The notes below the pieces were generated by a model. That model saw only the letters and a list, made by a program, of their open reading frames with translations, had not been told where the DNA came from and ran no database searches. This document shows, in pieces, positions 1-12,400 of a stretch of DNA of 64,000 nt (its first letter is position 1; every line of letters begins with the position of its first letter). Position numbers and translations under genes: made by a program. This DNA is from Wuchereria bancrofti (Eukaryota > Nematoda > Chromadorea > Rhabditida > Onchocercidae). The stretch covers positions 10,755,254 to 10,819,253 of the forward strand of contig SSBO01000012.1 in assembly GCA_005281725.1 (NCBI GenBank). Reading direction: 5' to 3'.

Positions 1-44
1 GTAAATCATTATAACATGAAATTATGACTGATAAGAGTTTACAG

Positions 45-225
45 TGATGGAGACAAATGGATAAGAATTCGTAAAACTGGCGAGATTACGGCTTCAGGAT
101 TATTTTCAGTGATGAGGCTAAAACGGCACAGCAGGAAAGCATCGAAAAGACGATCCGAATTAACATTTGATCTAAGTGGTTTGACCAAAGTACTCAAACG
201 TACACGATTAACAAGAAATGAGTTA
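45..225 (+). CDS. Candidate coding exon of unknown gene, basic peptide
   Basis: An open stretch follows an acceptor-like TTTACAG (ends at 44) and stops at a plausible donor, TTA|GTATTT, at 225/226. In the frame that stays open it encodes about 60 residues, starting DGDKWIRIRKTGEITASGLF and continuing with many Lys/Arg. The composition is far from the AT-repeat background next to it (an ATT-type microsatellite begins at about 299), so it looks like a real exon. It could be an upstream exon of the calmodulin-like gene, but its phase-0 end does not match the phase-2 entry of the acceptor at 614. It may therefore join an unseen exon, or belong to a gene starting left of the window. No family recognised. 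Confidence 0.33.
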
Positions 226-298
226 GTATTTTTTCTTTTTTTCAAATTGATTGTTGGAATTTAAAATAAAAGAAATGTTAAATGTTGTTATACTCATA

Positions 299-430
299 AC
301 TATTATTATTATTACTATTATTATTATTTTTATCATTATTATTACCATTATTATTATTATTACTATTATTATTGTTATTATTGCTATTATTTTTGTTAAT
401 TATCAGTATTATTATTACTATTGTTATTGC
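299..430. repeat. Imperfect ATT trinucleotide microsatellite
   Basis: About 130 bases of imperfect ATT/TTA triplets with interruptions (GTT, ACT). The strings of Ile or Asn read from it in opposite frames are artefacts of the repeat. It lies between the candidate exon at 45-225 and the first supported calmodulin-like exon. Confidence 0.9.
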
Positions 431-597
431 AAGTAATATGTTACGCAGTTCGAAAGAAAAAGGAAATAAAAACAAAAGTCATTTAGTATTATCGTCTTTA
501 ATTATAATGTACAATTCATAAATTATGAAAGAGGAAATTTGGTATAATACATTTTGCATTAATATAAAAGTTACAAATCGATTTATTATGATATTAA

Positions 598-3500
598 ATG
601 AAAATGAATTTTAGGTCACAAAGTGGTCAAGATATGCCACCATCTTGTCCTTCACCATCACAAGATGCTTCTCTTGCTGTGCCAGCCAAAGGTCGTATTG
701 TTCATATGGTGGGTGTATTTCAAAGTCCACCAAGTACATCCACCTCATCCTCCAATGAAAGTAATAATGGAGGAATCGCTACAACAACTAATAGTATACA
801 ACCTGAAACACCTCCAGGTTTGTGTATTTGGATTGAAAAGTTTACAATTCTTTTAAAAGTTTTCATATTTTGAAATATTTTTCAAATTTATTATTGTCAT
901 ATTATTGAACTTTCTTTAATCTTTTTTCTTTTTCAAACTTTAAATTATTCTAATTTTAGAAAAGTTAATTTTCATATTTATTATTCATTAATGTTATAAC
1001 TTTTTTTGAAATTATAGCAAGAAATGATAGAAAAAAATTAACACGTAGTTCACACTACATTGATAATAACTAATACTTTTTGGTAGATAAAATTATAAAT
1101 AATCAATTATAAATAATCAATTATAAATGAAATTATAAATAATCAATTATATATGCATACATGTATAATATATGAATTATGTAATATATGTTTAAATATT
1201 GCTTTTGTTAAATGTCATTTCATTTTTCCTCAATAAATATTCCGAAATTTCCTCTTCTTCTTCCTGGATATAATAGGAAAGTCGAAAGTATATATGTATA
1301 TATGGAAATAGCAGTTTCAAGTTTCATGCATGAGAAATTAGCGCTCATATAACAATCATTCGAACTCTCATATTAATGAATTCTTTATATATATAGAGAG
1401 AGAGAAGCAGAAATTTTTGTAAAAAAAAAGAAAAAAATATATTTTTGGAAATGAGTCTTGTGATGATTTAATTTAGGGATATTAGAAAATTTTTTTTCGA
1501 AAATTTTCAATATTCACTTCTCAAAATATTAAACATTCTTTTGTTTTGATCAGTTATCAAATTGATCAATAAGATCAGTAATTTGATCATCCATTACATT
1601 TGATCAGCTTTTTCTGGCAAAATTATTTGTCAAATCTTTCAACTAAAATTTTTTTTTAAAAAATCAATTGAAATTTTTAACTGAAAAATTTTTCTGACGC
1701 CAATTATTGAATTTCCTCCGTTTTATTTATTATATTAGTCTGTTAATGAATTCACACTAATTAATGCATGCATTTGTGTTCATCGTCCTTCTACATGTAA
1801 TTTTTTTTAAATTTTCCTTCTTTTCACTGCTTGCTTGAAATTTCTGCAAATACATTCCTATCGAATTATCAAATTGCTACTATTGATGAAATGCACTGAT
1901 CAACGGTAATGCATAAAATTATCAAAATAATAATTTTCAAAAAAAAAAAAAAAAAAACGAAAAACGAAAAAAAAAGAATGATGCTAAATTTAACGAACTG
2001 TTGCTCGAATTCTACTAAAATTTTATTTTTTTTTTTTCTTTTAGTAGCAAGGTCAGTTTTCAGTTCATAACACAGAACCAACATATTCTTCATCCGCACA
2101 TCTTGATGAACCGAAAATGTATCGTCGATATACCAATTCATCAGCTGCAACGGAACAGGACGATTTTACACCAGAAGAATTGCAAGAATTTGCACAAGCA
2201 TTTAAGGTCTTATTAGAAATAGTTTAAATTTTTAGCAAATTTGCAGTTAAACATTTAGGAAATTTTTCTTTTTTTCTTTTTTGAATTTATCCTGAGACAA
2301 TCTTTTCAGTAACTTCTTCAAGTCTAAAAATTAAAAACTTTTTAACAAATTAATTTTCCCTCTTTTTTTTCTATCATTTGATAAAATTATATTTGTAATT
2401 TTTAACACTCACTTTCCCTACTCTGACAATTTCTTATTATACCATTTCTTACAATTGAATTGTAATGCAACTTAATGATAACGCTTGCATGAAAGTGTTA
2501 ATTGCTCTATTTTTTTTATCTAAAAATCGAATTTAATTCTATTTTATGCCAATTAACAGTAAATGCACCGACAGTGAATTTAATTAATTTACTGTTAGAA
2601 TATTTAGATGTTCGATAAAGATGGTAATGGTACGATGAATATCAGAGAATTAGGTGTAGCAATGCGTACTCTCGGATTAAATCCAACTGAAGAAGAGTTA
2701 CTCAACATGGTTAATGAATATGACGTGGATGGCAATGGCAAAATTGATTTTTTTGAATTTTGTAAAATGATGAAAGAAATGAGCAAAGAAACGGATCAAG
2801 AATTGATACGATTAGCATTTAAGTATGTATACTTTTCATCAATCATTTGTACTATTCAATTTTTATGACAATGATTGATTCAGCTGAAAAAACAACGTTA
2901 AAAATGATATAATATTTGTTTAAATAAGATAAAATGACTTAGTTATCATTCAACATCGGATTATATTTTGATTTAAAATTAAATACAGACATTGTTAAAT
3001 TTAAAGCTATCAAATAGTTTAACAAAATAAGAACTTCAAGCAATATTAATGTAGAAATTATCGATGTCTCCATACTAATAACATTTTCAAGTTAAAATAT
3101 AACAGAAAAGTTTATAAATAATCAAAACAAATTATTCTATTTCTGGCTAGTTCAAAAAGAAAATTAATAAATCGGATCGCCGAAAATAAAAAAAAAAAGA
3201 AAAATCTGATCCTACCCATTACATGTATGCATTTACCAATTTCATGCATGAAAAGCGTTTCCTTCTTTTCAAAAAAAAAAAAGTTGACAAAAAGGCATAA
3301 AATATTTGAGCTTCTTGCAACTTTTTCTGCTTTAATTTTTTACTTCTTTTTTTTTGTTTTTCTCATGTTAAGAATGATAAATCATTTTAAGTTTAAGGAT
3401 TTTCAAAAAAAAAAACTTTTCAAAGCACTTACAGTATTTTCAGCCTAGTGAGAAAATGACAGTGGTTACGCATTGATGAGAAAGTAGATGGACAGGTAAA

Positions 3501-4191
3501 TATCTTAAAAAGCTCAAAACAAACAAAGAATGGCTAAACTGCATATTGAATGCAGTTGAATTTAAGCGGAATAGTTTAGATTATGATATTATATCATAAA
3601 AATAACGGAATAAAATTGATTATCACGATTAGACTACGGATACATAATAGGAATTACGAAAATAATTTCAAAATGATCCGAAATGATAAAGTGATTCAAA
3701 ATTCTCGAACTTTTTTTTTTTGAATTTTTCAAATTAATCTAACAAAATTTATGAGGCAAAATTTTTACAGAGTTTTTGATAAAGATGGTAACGGATATAT
3801 CACAGCTCAAGAATTCAAACATTTCATGACAACGATGGGTGAAAAATTTAGCGAAGAAGAAGTGGATGAAATTATCCAAGAAGTTGATAAAGATGGCGAT
3901 GAACAAGTCAGTGTTAAATTTTTAAATGATGAAATTTTATCAAATGAAATAGATTTGCTAAGTTATTATAAAGTTTTAAAAAAACACAGATATGCAACAT
4001 ATAATATGATAATATCATAATTTACATGCTAATTAAAATTGTTCGAATGATTGACATTTCTTCGATTAATTTGATTGTCAAAAATACATATTATACAGAT
4101 CAATTACGAGGAATTTGTCCAAATGATTGCTCCAATCGTTCACGATGAAGCTAAGGATGACCCATTCGCCGAAACTTCATCTAAAAAATGA
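598..4191 (+). CDS. Calmodulin-like protein with four EF hands and long N-terminal extension
   Basis: A calcium sensor of the calmodulin superfamily, likely cytosolic. Exons that join in phase: 598-817, 2064-2206, 2608-2822, 3771-3906, 4099-4191 (about 268 codons). The last three and a half exons give the calmodulin core. EF1 loop is [14 protein letters not shown]2 [14 protein letters not shown]3 [14 protein letters not shown]4 DKDGDEQINYEE. The family norm is about 150 residues, so the roughly 115-residue Ser/Thr/Pro/Gln-rich N terminus is an addition, as in divergent nematode CAL proteins. A 13-residue charged tail follows EF4. The start is uncertain: ATG 598 has an in-frame stop directly upstream, but a good acceptor (ATTTTAG, ends 614) suggests exon 1 may instead be internal. 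EF4 has Glu where loop position 6 is nearly always Gly. Sequence between exons is AT-rich intron. Confidence 0.92.
1083..1150. repeat. Short tandem repeat, unit like AATTATAAATAATC
   Basis: Four to five imperfect copies of a roughly 14-base AT-only unit in the first intron of the calmodulin-like gene. No function implied. Confidence 0.7.
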
Positions 4192-5759
4192 AATGAATCA
4201 TGAGAAATCATGATTTCTTCCTCAATGATTGCCGGAAATTTCCGATCGGCATTTATTTCATGTTATTATCAATCGTATCCAAAATACAAACATATCGCTC
4301 AATTTTAATAACATTGTGAAACAAACAACACCGAGAAAAAATTCCTATTTATTTGTTACATCTAATTTATTTATTTCATTCCTTTCTCAGGAATTTCATC
4401 ACGGTATAACATAAGGACAGTTATGCCAGTTTATTTCTATCTGTTTACATTTGTTAATTTAATAATTTGAAAAATTTAGAATCATAAACTTTGCTGGGAT
4501 AATGAAGAGAAGAAGGTAGACTGATTTGATTTGATCATAACATTCGATATAAGGAGGATAAGTTACATCAAACTTCCAGATAATTCCTCTCAACCAAAAA
4601 AATTTGAAAAAAAAAAAACTATCATAACTGAAAATGTCACATTTTATCCATGTATGTTTCCTGTTGTACCGTGATGACCGCAAACCTAACAATAATCCGA
4701 GAAATTTCATTGGAATTTTGATTTATAAATTATAACAAACTTTAGTCACTTATTTTACTTATGTTAAATTCTAAAAATTCATTTTTCAATATGGATTGGA
4801 CTTCCCGGATGTTTAATCTCATGCTTGCGGCCATTTCTGATCGAACTACATATGAGCTACATAGATCTCATATAATTTATGAACTCCATAACTCCCTTCA
4901 CAACTTTGTATATTACACTGCCTCATCTACATGAATTATCATGTAAAACTAGTTTCATTTCTTCAATCAGATTCCCAAAATCTCCAATAAATTTGATAGC
5001 AGAAAATTCACCGTAGAAAGGGGATTGATATACTTATGTTTAAAATTCCCGGATTCAGTATTTAGAAATCTGAAATATCGGAAAAAAAAAACTTCACTAC
5101 TTCCGTAAACCTGTATGGTTCGTTGTGCAGTCGTGAAAGTCGCAGTGTTTCCAAATGACGTTACTGTATTCTGTCATCATTTCTAGGCATTTTCATTTTC
5201 TCATTCACTACTATTTCTTTGTATGAAAGTTTAGTGCATTACATGCACATCACATCATTTGCTTAGGTCTTTTGTGGAGTAAAAATTAGTATAATTCAAT
5301 CTCAACAGTATTTCACAAAACCAGTTTTATTCAGCACCATGAGAATATTTATTATTGTATAGGACCGGGTAAATTTCGCAAACTTTCTCATCTAATTATT
5401 ATAAATGCAATCATTATAAATACAAGTTTGAAGTCGGAGTGCATTTTAAAATTTGAAAAAAAAAATAGATTGCTCTTTGCAGTTAGAAAATAGCAGCGAA
5501 TTATAGATTAACAACTATTTTGCACAACCAAGGTCATTTATATCCATTCCACAATGACAGGAATAAACTCATACCCTTTCCAAAGTTCGAAAATTTAAAA
5601 AAAAAAAAAAAAAAGAAACATATACACAATGATCTACTACGTTATAAAATGAGAAAAGCAATGGAGAAATACAAAAAGCGACTTTAAACGCAAGGAAAAT
5701 AACCAATGATAGAAAAATTTCTATCGAATTCTTGAACTTAATTTTGGACATCTGCAAGC
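4192..5759. other. Intergenic region, convergent gene ends
   Basis: Lies between the stop of the calmodulin-like gene (+) and the stop of the LARP7-like gene (-), so it should hold two 3' UTRs. I see no convincing exon, repeat array or RNA gene. The open frame on the minus strand around 4459-4710 has no homopolymer-free support and is not called. Confidence 0.6.
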
Positions 5760-8700
5760 TTATCCTCCTTTGGGATGCAATGAGAGATCTGCATATTTTT
5801 CACGCAGTTTTGCAGCGCGCATCATAATCTGCAAATAAACAATAGTTTCGTCAGCAATTAAATCGGATTTAAAAACGGAAGTCAAATCGAAATTCTTTAA
5901 TCGAAAAGTAAAAATAAAGCGGAAAATACAATGAAAAAAATTTACTCGACAACGTCCACGTTTCCTTTTCCATTCCTTTTTGGTCAAACCTGACACTTTA
6001 CTTGGTACGCCTTTTTTTTTCAAACTGGCTTTCAGTTGAATCATTTGTTGTTTCTGCAATTCCAAATATCTTGCACGCAGTTTCTGGAATGTGTTCCTGG
6101 AAAAAAGTGGTAACCAGTGGAGATAAACAGAAATTGTCGCAAAAGCAAAGAAATGCATAATATTAAATAAGCTTCAAATGAGACATTTTGATGAAATAGA
6201 AGACAGCGAAAAAGGTTTGGGAGAAATTTTTCTTACAATGAATATGCTTGTATATTGTGAAAATATTTCTTCGGACGTAGGTTGCGATTTTTTGAAGTAT
6301 CATTGCGTCGTTTTTGTCGATGTACACGTTTTCGTCTAGAATAAATGTGTTGCGACTACTTTCAATTCAAGTTTCCAAAACTAAAACTGCCGACTAAATA
6401 ACTCCCTACTTTGATAGTCCAGGAACAAATTTGAAAATAAAATGAACTTTTGAACGCGCACTTTTTTGCAGCAGCACCAACTTCGCTCAATAAAAACTCT
6501 TCAGGAACATCGGTCCCAACATCTCTGAACGTTTTTTCCGATGGTTCATCAGTAACTATAACTTTTAACTTTTTTATATCCTTCACAGTTGTGAATCGAT
6601 CACCAACTTCTATTTCAATGTCTTTAATTTCATGATCCCCTTCAGCTACATCACTTTTTACAGAAGCTTTTTTTGGACCAGCACTTTTAAACCCATTGCC
6701 TTAGCATCATTTGTCCCAACCTTCTTTTCTGCAACATCAATATCCCTCATCCCTACTACAGTAATGCGTTTGGATGCAGCTAGGACCTCCCATCAAAGTA
6801 ACTGTCAAATTAATTCTATCGTAAACCGTTTTATAGAGCATTTTGCACTAAAACATTCATTTTTCAATTGTACTGCAGAATAGCTTCCAAAAGCTTTAGA
6901 TAACACTATTCATAATTTAAGTAGAAAGAAAAATCCGAGTAAAATATCTTATATCTGCTGTAGGAGTCGTTATAAATATTAAATTAGAGTTATTACTTTC
7001 ATCAGTTATCGCTTTGGGTTTTTTAACTAATATGTCATCCACTCCATAGCTTGATCGCCTTTTTCGTTTCCTCCATCTACTGTAATTTCCATCTTCACCT
7101 TTTACAACATCGTTAGAATTATCCACACCCATTGCTAGTTTTTCAGCATCGGTTGCTCCGGTTTCTACTGTCTCTGAACTCCAAATTCATTTAAAGTATA
7201 AATTTATACAATGATATGTATAAACTGTGTATAATACACTGAAATAACTTTCAATAACTACTTTAAACCATCTTAAAAATCCGCAAGTTCGAAAGAAAGT
7301 GATTTGATTACTAAATAATATGTGAGATAAAAAAAGCAGCAATTTTCGCTCCCCCATAATTCCACTTCCGGTCCATAAAATTAAAGTACTTTATAACAAT
7401 ACTAACTAAATCCTAACCGAGTGAACCAAAACTGCACAATTCCTAAATTTCCAGAAACCTAACCTTCTTCATTTTTGACCTTTTGTGTCTGACTTTTAGC
7501 ACTGCTATCGGCCTTTTTTCCCGGTTTCTTTTTTGGTTTCTTCTTTCGCATCTTATTCTTTTTTCTAATCTTTGAAACGGAATTCCTTCCCATTGTTTTT
7601 TTCCGCTCTAACTTCAGCTTTTTGCGTCGTTTATTACCAGCTTTCTTTCGCAACAATTGATGAAACTATAAATAATTTGCCAGGTAAGACCAGAAAGAAG
7701 GAAACCTGGCTTACTTCGAATAACTAAACTTGTAATAAAGAGATCTCCAGGTAATGTCTAATTTTTGAGGGATTTACTAACAACTACAGTACTGTTATTA
7801 CTACAAATATAAAACGAATTTCAAAATAAAACAAACGATACTTTGATAAAATCCACTGGGGATTGCTCATCCAAAAATTTGATGAAAGCACTTTGAAAAA
7901 ATCCGCCGGTACATGCAGTAGATGTAGATACTTCAGCTGATGTGGATACATTACTTGCAGAGGAACCTTTGTTCGGATTTATTTTTCTTTCCATTATTGG
8001 ATGAACAAATACAACAGTCCCAAATGCTGACGCCCATTTTTCCAGTGAATCCACTTTACAGCCATGAGGCAAATTGTCCTGAAAAAAGCTCCGTTAAAAT
8101 ATTTGAATCACTGATGTATTCTGAAGTAAGAATTATGTATAAAAACTTTACATGAAGAATGCTACACTGCTGAATGAAGCTTTACGTGAATCTAAACACG
8201 AAAGCAACATCGAAGTTTGATAGTCAGTGCTAAAATACAATTCTTCTAATCGACAATTTGATCCGATTAAAAATCTTCAAAATAAACAAACTTACAACGT
8301 AAACAACGGTAGAACTGTGATCTAAGCCATTGCTTTTGAGTACAAGTTGAAGAGTATCCGCTGAATCACCAGTAATTGAAAAAAATCTTGACAAATTTCC
8401 AATGCTAATAAGCGCTTTGCAACTTAGTTTTTGATATTCATCCGTATCTAATTTCAGCAATTTAATTATCGATGACAGCGGTGCACTTACTATACAGTCC
8501 ATATCTGTTTCTAGGATATCCTGAATTGGCGAGTCACTCGTACATAATGCTATTTCAATCTGTAAATCAGCTACATATAGATGTCAAACAAAATGTGTTG
8601 TCTTTACTGTCTTGTAAAATTTAATTTGCAGTATACAAAATTAGAAATGACTAACCACGCTTTAACACAAGCTCTTTCTAGTGCTTGGATACCAAAAATA

Positions 8701-8975
8701 CAAATCATGGACTGAACTATATAACATTTACATCATCATTCACGACCACAAGCTTAAAATCTCTGAAGAAGTTTCTATATTCCATTTTGGAAGAAGTGAA
8801 ATAAATTTACCTTTTCTCTAATTGTTCGTCGAAGAGCCTTGGTTCGCGGTCGTTTACGCTTTCGTTTTCCATGACTACTATTCTTCGATGAAACATTTCC
8901 CGGATTAATGGCAGTTTTATTACTTGCATGTCCTAGATTTTCATCGTCCGACTTCTTGTCAACATCACACTCCAT
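5760..8975 (-). CDS. LARP7-like RNA-binding protein (degenerate La motif, RRM, basic tail)
   Basis: Nine exons (minus strand): 8975-8811, 8559-8296, 8078-7842, 7665-7464, 7173-6997, about 6779-6462, 6335-6237, 6096-5946, 5828-5760; about 560 codons, close to vertebrate LARP7. Visible order: acidic then basic N terminus (GKRKRKRPRTKALRR); a stretch in the register of a La motif but lacking its usual aromatic residues; an RRM with RNP2-like VVYVDNLP and RNP1-like FFQSAFIKF; a long Lys/Arg-rich region; then FQKLRARYLELQKQQMIQLK, which resembles the linker of LARP7 just before its second RRM. LARP7/La proteins bind U-rich 3' ends of small RNAs (7SK, U6, telomerase RNA); nuclear or nucleolar location is inferred from the basic tracts. 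No C-terminal xRRM follows; the protein ends after 23 more residues. One exon has a one-base frame break near 6690. Another divergent RRM-containing nucleolar protein is possible. Confidence 0.6.
6462..6779 (-). other. Sixth exon of LARP7-like gene with one-base frame break
   Basis: On the minus strand the upstream part reads ASKRITVVGMRDIDVAEKKV in one frame up to about 6695; the downstream part reads FKSAGPKKASVKSDVAEGDH in the next frame. The exon is 318 bases between its best acceptor and donor, while its neighbours' phases require 319. The switch falls in the run read as GGGTTTAAAA, so a missing base in a homopolymer is the simplest cause; a real frameshift or an odd splice is the alternative. 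Confidence 0.55.
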
Positions 8976-9470
8976 CTCGACCAACTTCAATAATCAAAAT
9001 AAAAATGTTTCAGTAAAAACCATTTTCTTAAGACGAAAATAAAACTAAAAAAAGCCTTTACTTATTTATCCAACAAATATCATATCAGAAGTCAAATAAG
9101 ATTGGCATTACTATAGCAATTATCTGATTAAATGATATGGTTTAATGATTAACGTCAACTAAAGCATCGTATATTATTAACTTTCATAAAACTTGTCCAC
9201 ACATTTAAATATTTCTTCCAATACACCTGCATCATTGAACCATTCCTACTTAAACAGACTAAACCGAAACAACAAACATGATCTAACTTAGAAAGACTGT
9301 AAATTTGAATTTAGATCGCAACAGAAATTTTCATTTTGTCTCAACATAATGTAAGAGTTGAGTGACGTGATGCAGGGAGAACGTTGTACGGAGTGAGGTG
9401 AGTGAGGTTTTTGGTGGTCGGATTAATCTGGTGCTACGACCATTTTGTGTTTCAGGACTGCTTCGAACTG
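8976..9470. promoter_or_regulatory. Divergent intergenic region between LARP7-like and WDR46 genes
   Basis: About 495 bases separate the two start codons, which point away from each other. A bidirectional promoter is likely, and both genes are RNA-processing type. A pyrimidine-rich acceptor (TGTTTCAG, ends 9455) sits 15 bases before the WDR46 ATG and is probably a spliced-leader addition site. A small open frame from the ATG near 9370 stops after eight codons. No defined transcription-factor motif recognised. Confidence 0.5.
9456..9456 (+). other. Probable spliced-leader acceptor of WDR46
   Basis: TGTTTCAG ends at 9455, only 15 bases before the first ATG, with no plausible upstream coding exon. 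This is the usual arrangement for SL trans-splicing in nematodes. Inference from sequence only. Confidence 0.5.
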
Positions 9471-12400
9471 ATGATGAAAAATGAGACGAAAACTGAGATC
9501 ATCGACCTTTCGATTACAAAAAGCGCACTTGTCAGTTTGACGAAAACCAAAAAACGGCCTTATGTAAAGTCAGCATTCCTCATATTTTCATTCCGGATTC
9601 ATTAATTTTTATGCCTGAGTTGATGCACTTGATGTGTTATTTCAAATTTAAGTCATTTACAAAAGTTTCTTTCAGGGAAGAAAACTTCGTCTATGAGAAA
9701 GACCAAAAAAAGTCCAGTGACAGGCATGAAGTGTTCATACCGCAAAATGCCTTGAGAAGGCATGATACCGGTGCGGCAAATATTAATCCGGTAATTTTCT
9801 TTGTCTCGAATAATGATGAAATGCTTTTCTGGTCATCAACCATTAGTTCTTTGCTAATATGCATTCTCTTCGTTTCAGTAATAAAGAAGGTTGTTGGGTT
9901 GAGCCCCTTCTGAAGCTTTTCTGCACTTGTAAAGTTCTGAATGGTCCTTAATTGCATTGAAACTTCTATACGATTCTAACATATGTATTTAAAGTCGTAT
10001 CTAACAGGTATGAACAACTTACAGGAAAATGTGAAAACAGGTTTTCATAAAGCAAAGCTTGAAACAAAAAGAAAGAGATTCCTGGAAAGGACAAGGGAAA
10101 TCGCACGGGCGGAGATTCTCAACAGCGAACATGAAGGGTAAAATGATGTCTTATAAATCCTACATTTGAATTTGCATATTATGATCCTCCTTAATAATCA
10201 ATGATTACAGTCAACTAATTATGTTTGTAGTTTTCTTGCTGGAGATGACGGAGAACTTACTTATACGATCAAGCAAAAAGATATATGCAATGCTGTGGAT
10301 ATTGCAAGTGCTAGCAAGGTTAATTTGTCACTCATTTTCGTTTTCACTTTTTTAAAAGAAGCAAAACTTCATCTATTAGTTATGATCTTAATGCCATCTA
10401 CTAGATTTCTAAGTGCTGAGATTGAGAAATCTTGCAAAGAGTTGTCTGTTTGCAGCATTTTGATTTGCGATTAGAACGTTTTGGTCCATATCGTGCCAAT
10501 TACATAGGTAATGGTCGTCATCTGTTAATTGGTGGTAAGCGTGGACATGTTGCCGCGTTCGACTGGTTAACAAAAACACTCCGTTGTGAAATGAATGTCA
10601 TGGAGGGCGTCCGAGATGTCAGGTAAGCAGTTTTTGGGAGTAGTTAAGTATGGAGTTTTCAAAAAAGAAAAAAAAGGAATATATATACGGAACAAATAAA
10701 AAAATGTGCTGTGTTTAGAATTCTTCAGCATATGCAGGGAGTTTCCTAGAATTCAAGAAATAAAAAGGTTTTGGAAGATGATATAATGGTAAATGTTTAA
10801 ATTTAATAGACAAGATTTCTAGTTTGGTTTCAGATGGTTACATGTTGAAACAATGTTTGCTGTTGCCCAAAAGAGATGGACACATATTTATGACAACACA
10901 GGTGTAGAGCTACACTGTTTAAAAAATTTGCATGATGTCAAGCGTTTGGAATTTCTCCCGAGGCATTTCCTTCTTGTTGCTGGGGTAGGCTGAAATTCTT
11001 TATCAATAACTTAGAAAATTTATTACTGAAATTAAACGATACACTATAACTGCGAGGACCATGTTACCTTTATGTAAGATTAAAAATCAAAAATATGTTT
11101 AAAGAATTATTTTCTGAAGGAATTATTTATCGCTAAAGAGAAATGTTAATTGATAACTCATAGACGCACAATAAAATCATGTAGTCAATATTACAGAGTA
11201 GTACGTCATTCCTGCATTATTTGGATGTTTCGATGGGCAAAATGGTGCAATCTTTTCCAACAAAGCAGGGACCTCTGGATGTAATGACTCAGAATCCAAA
11301 CAACGCTATCATTCATACCGGGCATGGAAATGGTTAGCGTCACATATTGATTTTATAATTTTTTATAAGAAAAATTGTGGGATCGGAACCATTATGGTTT
11401 CTGTATTCAGGAACAGTGCAGTTATGGTCTCCAAATGTTAAAGAACCGTTGATAAAAATGCTAGCTCACCCATGTTCGGTACGAGGTATAGCTGTGGAAA
11501 ATAATTATATGGCTACTACTGGTCTTGATCGAAAGCTCAGGTAGTTTTGTTTTTTCGGCTATTAGTTTTTGGTAAGTTCGAGTTTGAACGGGTTGAATTC
11601 ATCAAAAATTATAATCTGATCTTTAAATGTTTTGCTTATAGGATATGGGATGTACGTAATTATAAACAATTATGTGCTTATACGTTACCGTTTGGATTGG
11701 CCGAAGTATCTTTCAGTCAGCGTTATGTAATTGCTTGCAGCGTTGGGAATCAAATTCAGGTAATTTTTCAGTTTTATATATTCGGAGATGTCTGACTGTG
11801 AGAATTGATTGTGAAAATAGGCTTATATTTCTCGGTATCGTTACTTTTAAATCAAGATTTTTTGCAGATTTTTAATGATGCGCATTTGGGCACAACTACT
11901 GCACCTTACATGTCACATCAATGCACTGGAATAGTTTGTAGTCTGCAATTTTGTCCATATGAAGATGTTCTTGGAGTCGGACACCAACATGGATTCACTA
12001 GTTTGCTTGTGCCGGGTAACTTTTTTAAATAAACAAAAAAATTTTTTTTTAGAAAACATTCTATTTTTCAATTGTAGTAATAAATGTACATTTCTCACTT
12101 GTAGGAAGCGGAGAACCGAACTTCAATGCACTCTTGACAAATCCTTATGAATCAAGAACTCAACGACGTGAACGAGAAGTGAAGCAGCTTTTAGACAAGG
12201 TAGTTTATGACTTCAGTAATTTGAATCGTATGAGTACAGATAGTTTGAATTTAGTTAGTTATGATGATCTGAAATATTTTTTTTTTCTTTTAGATCCAGC
12301 CGGAACTGATTACTTTAGACACTACAGAAATCGTCCAAGTGAATACGGATTTGCTTGAGAAAGAGAATGAACGATTAAAGCTGTTACTCCATACAAAACC

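Noticed and set aside
251..475. Open frames on both strands encoding Ile/Tyr- or Asn-rich proteins
   Set aside because: Read entirely from the ATT microsatellite; no splice sites or codon structure.
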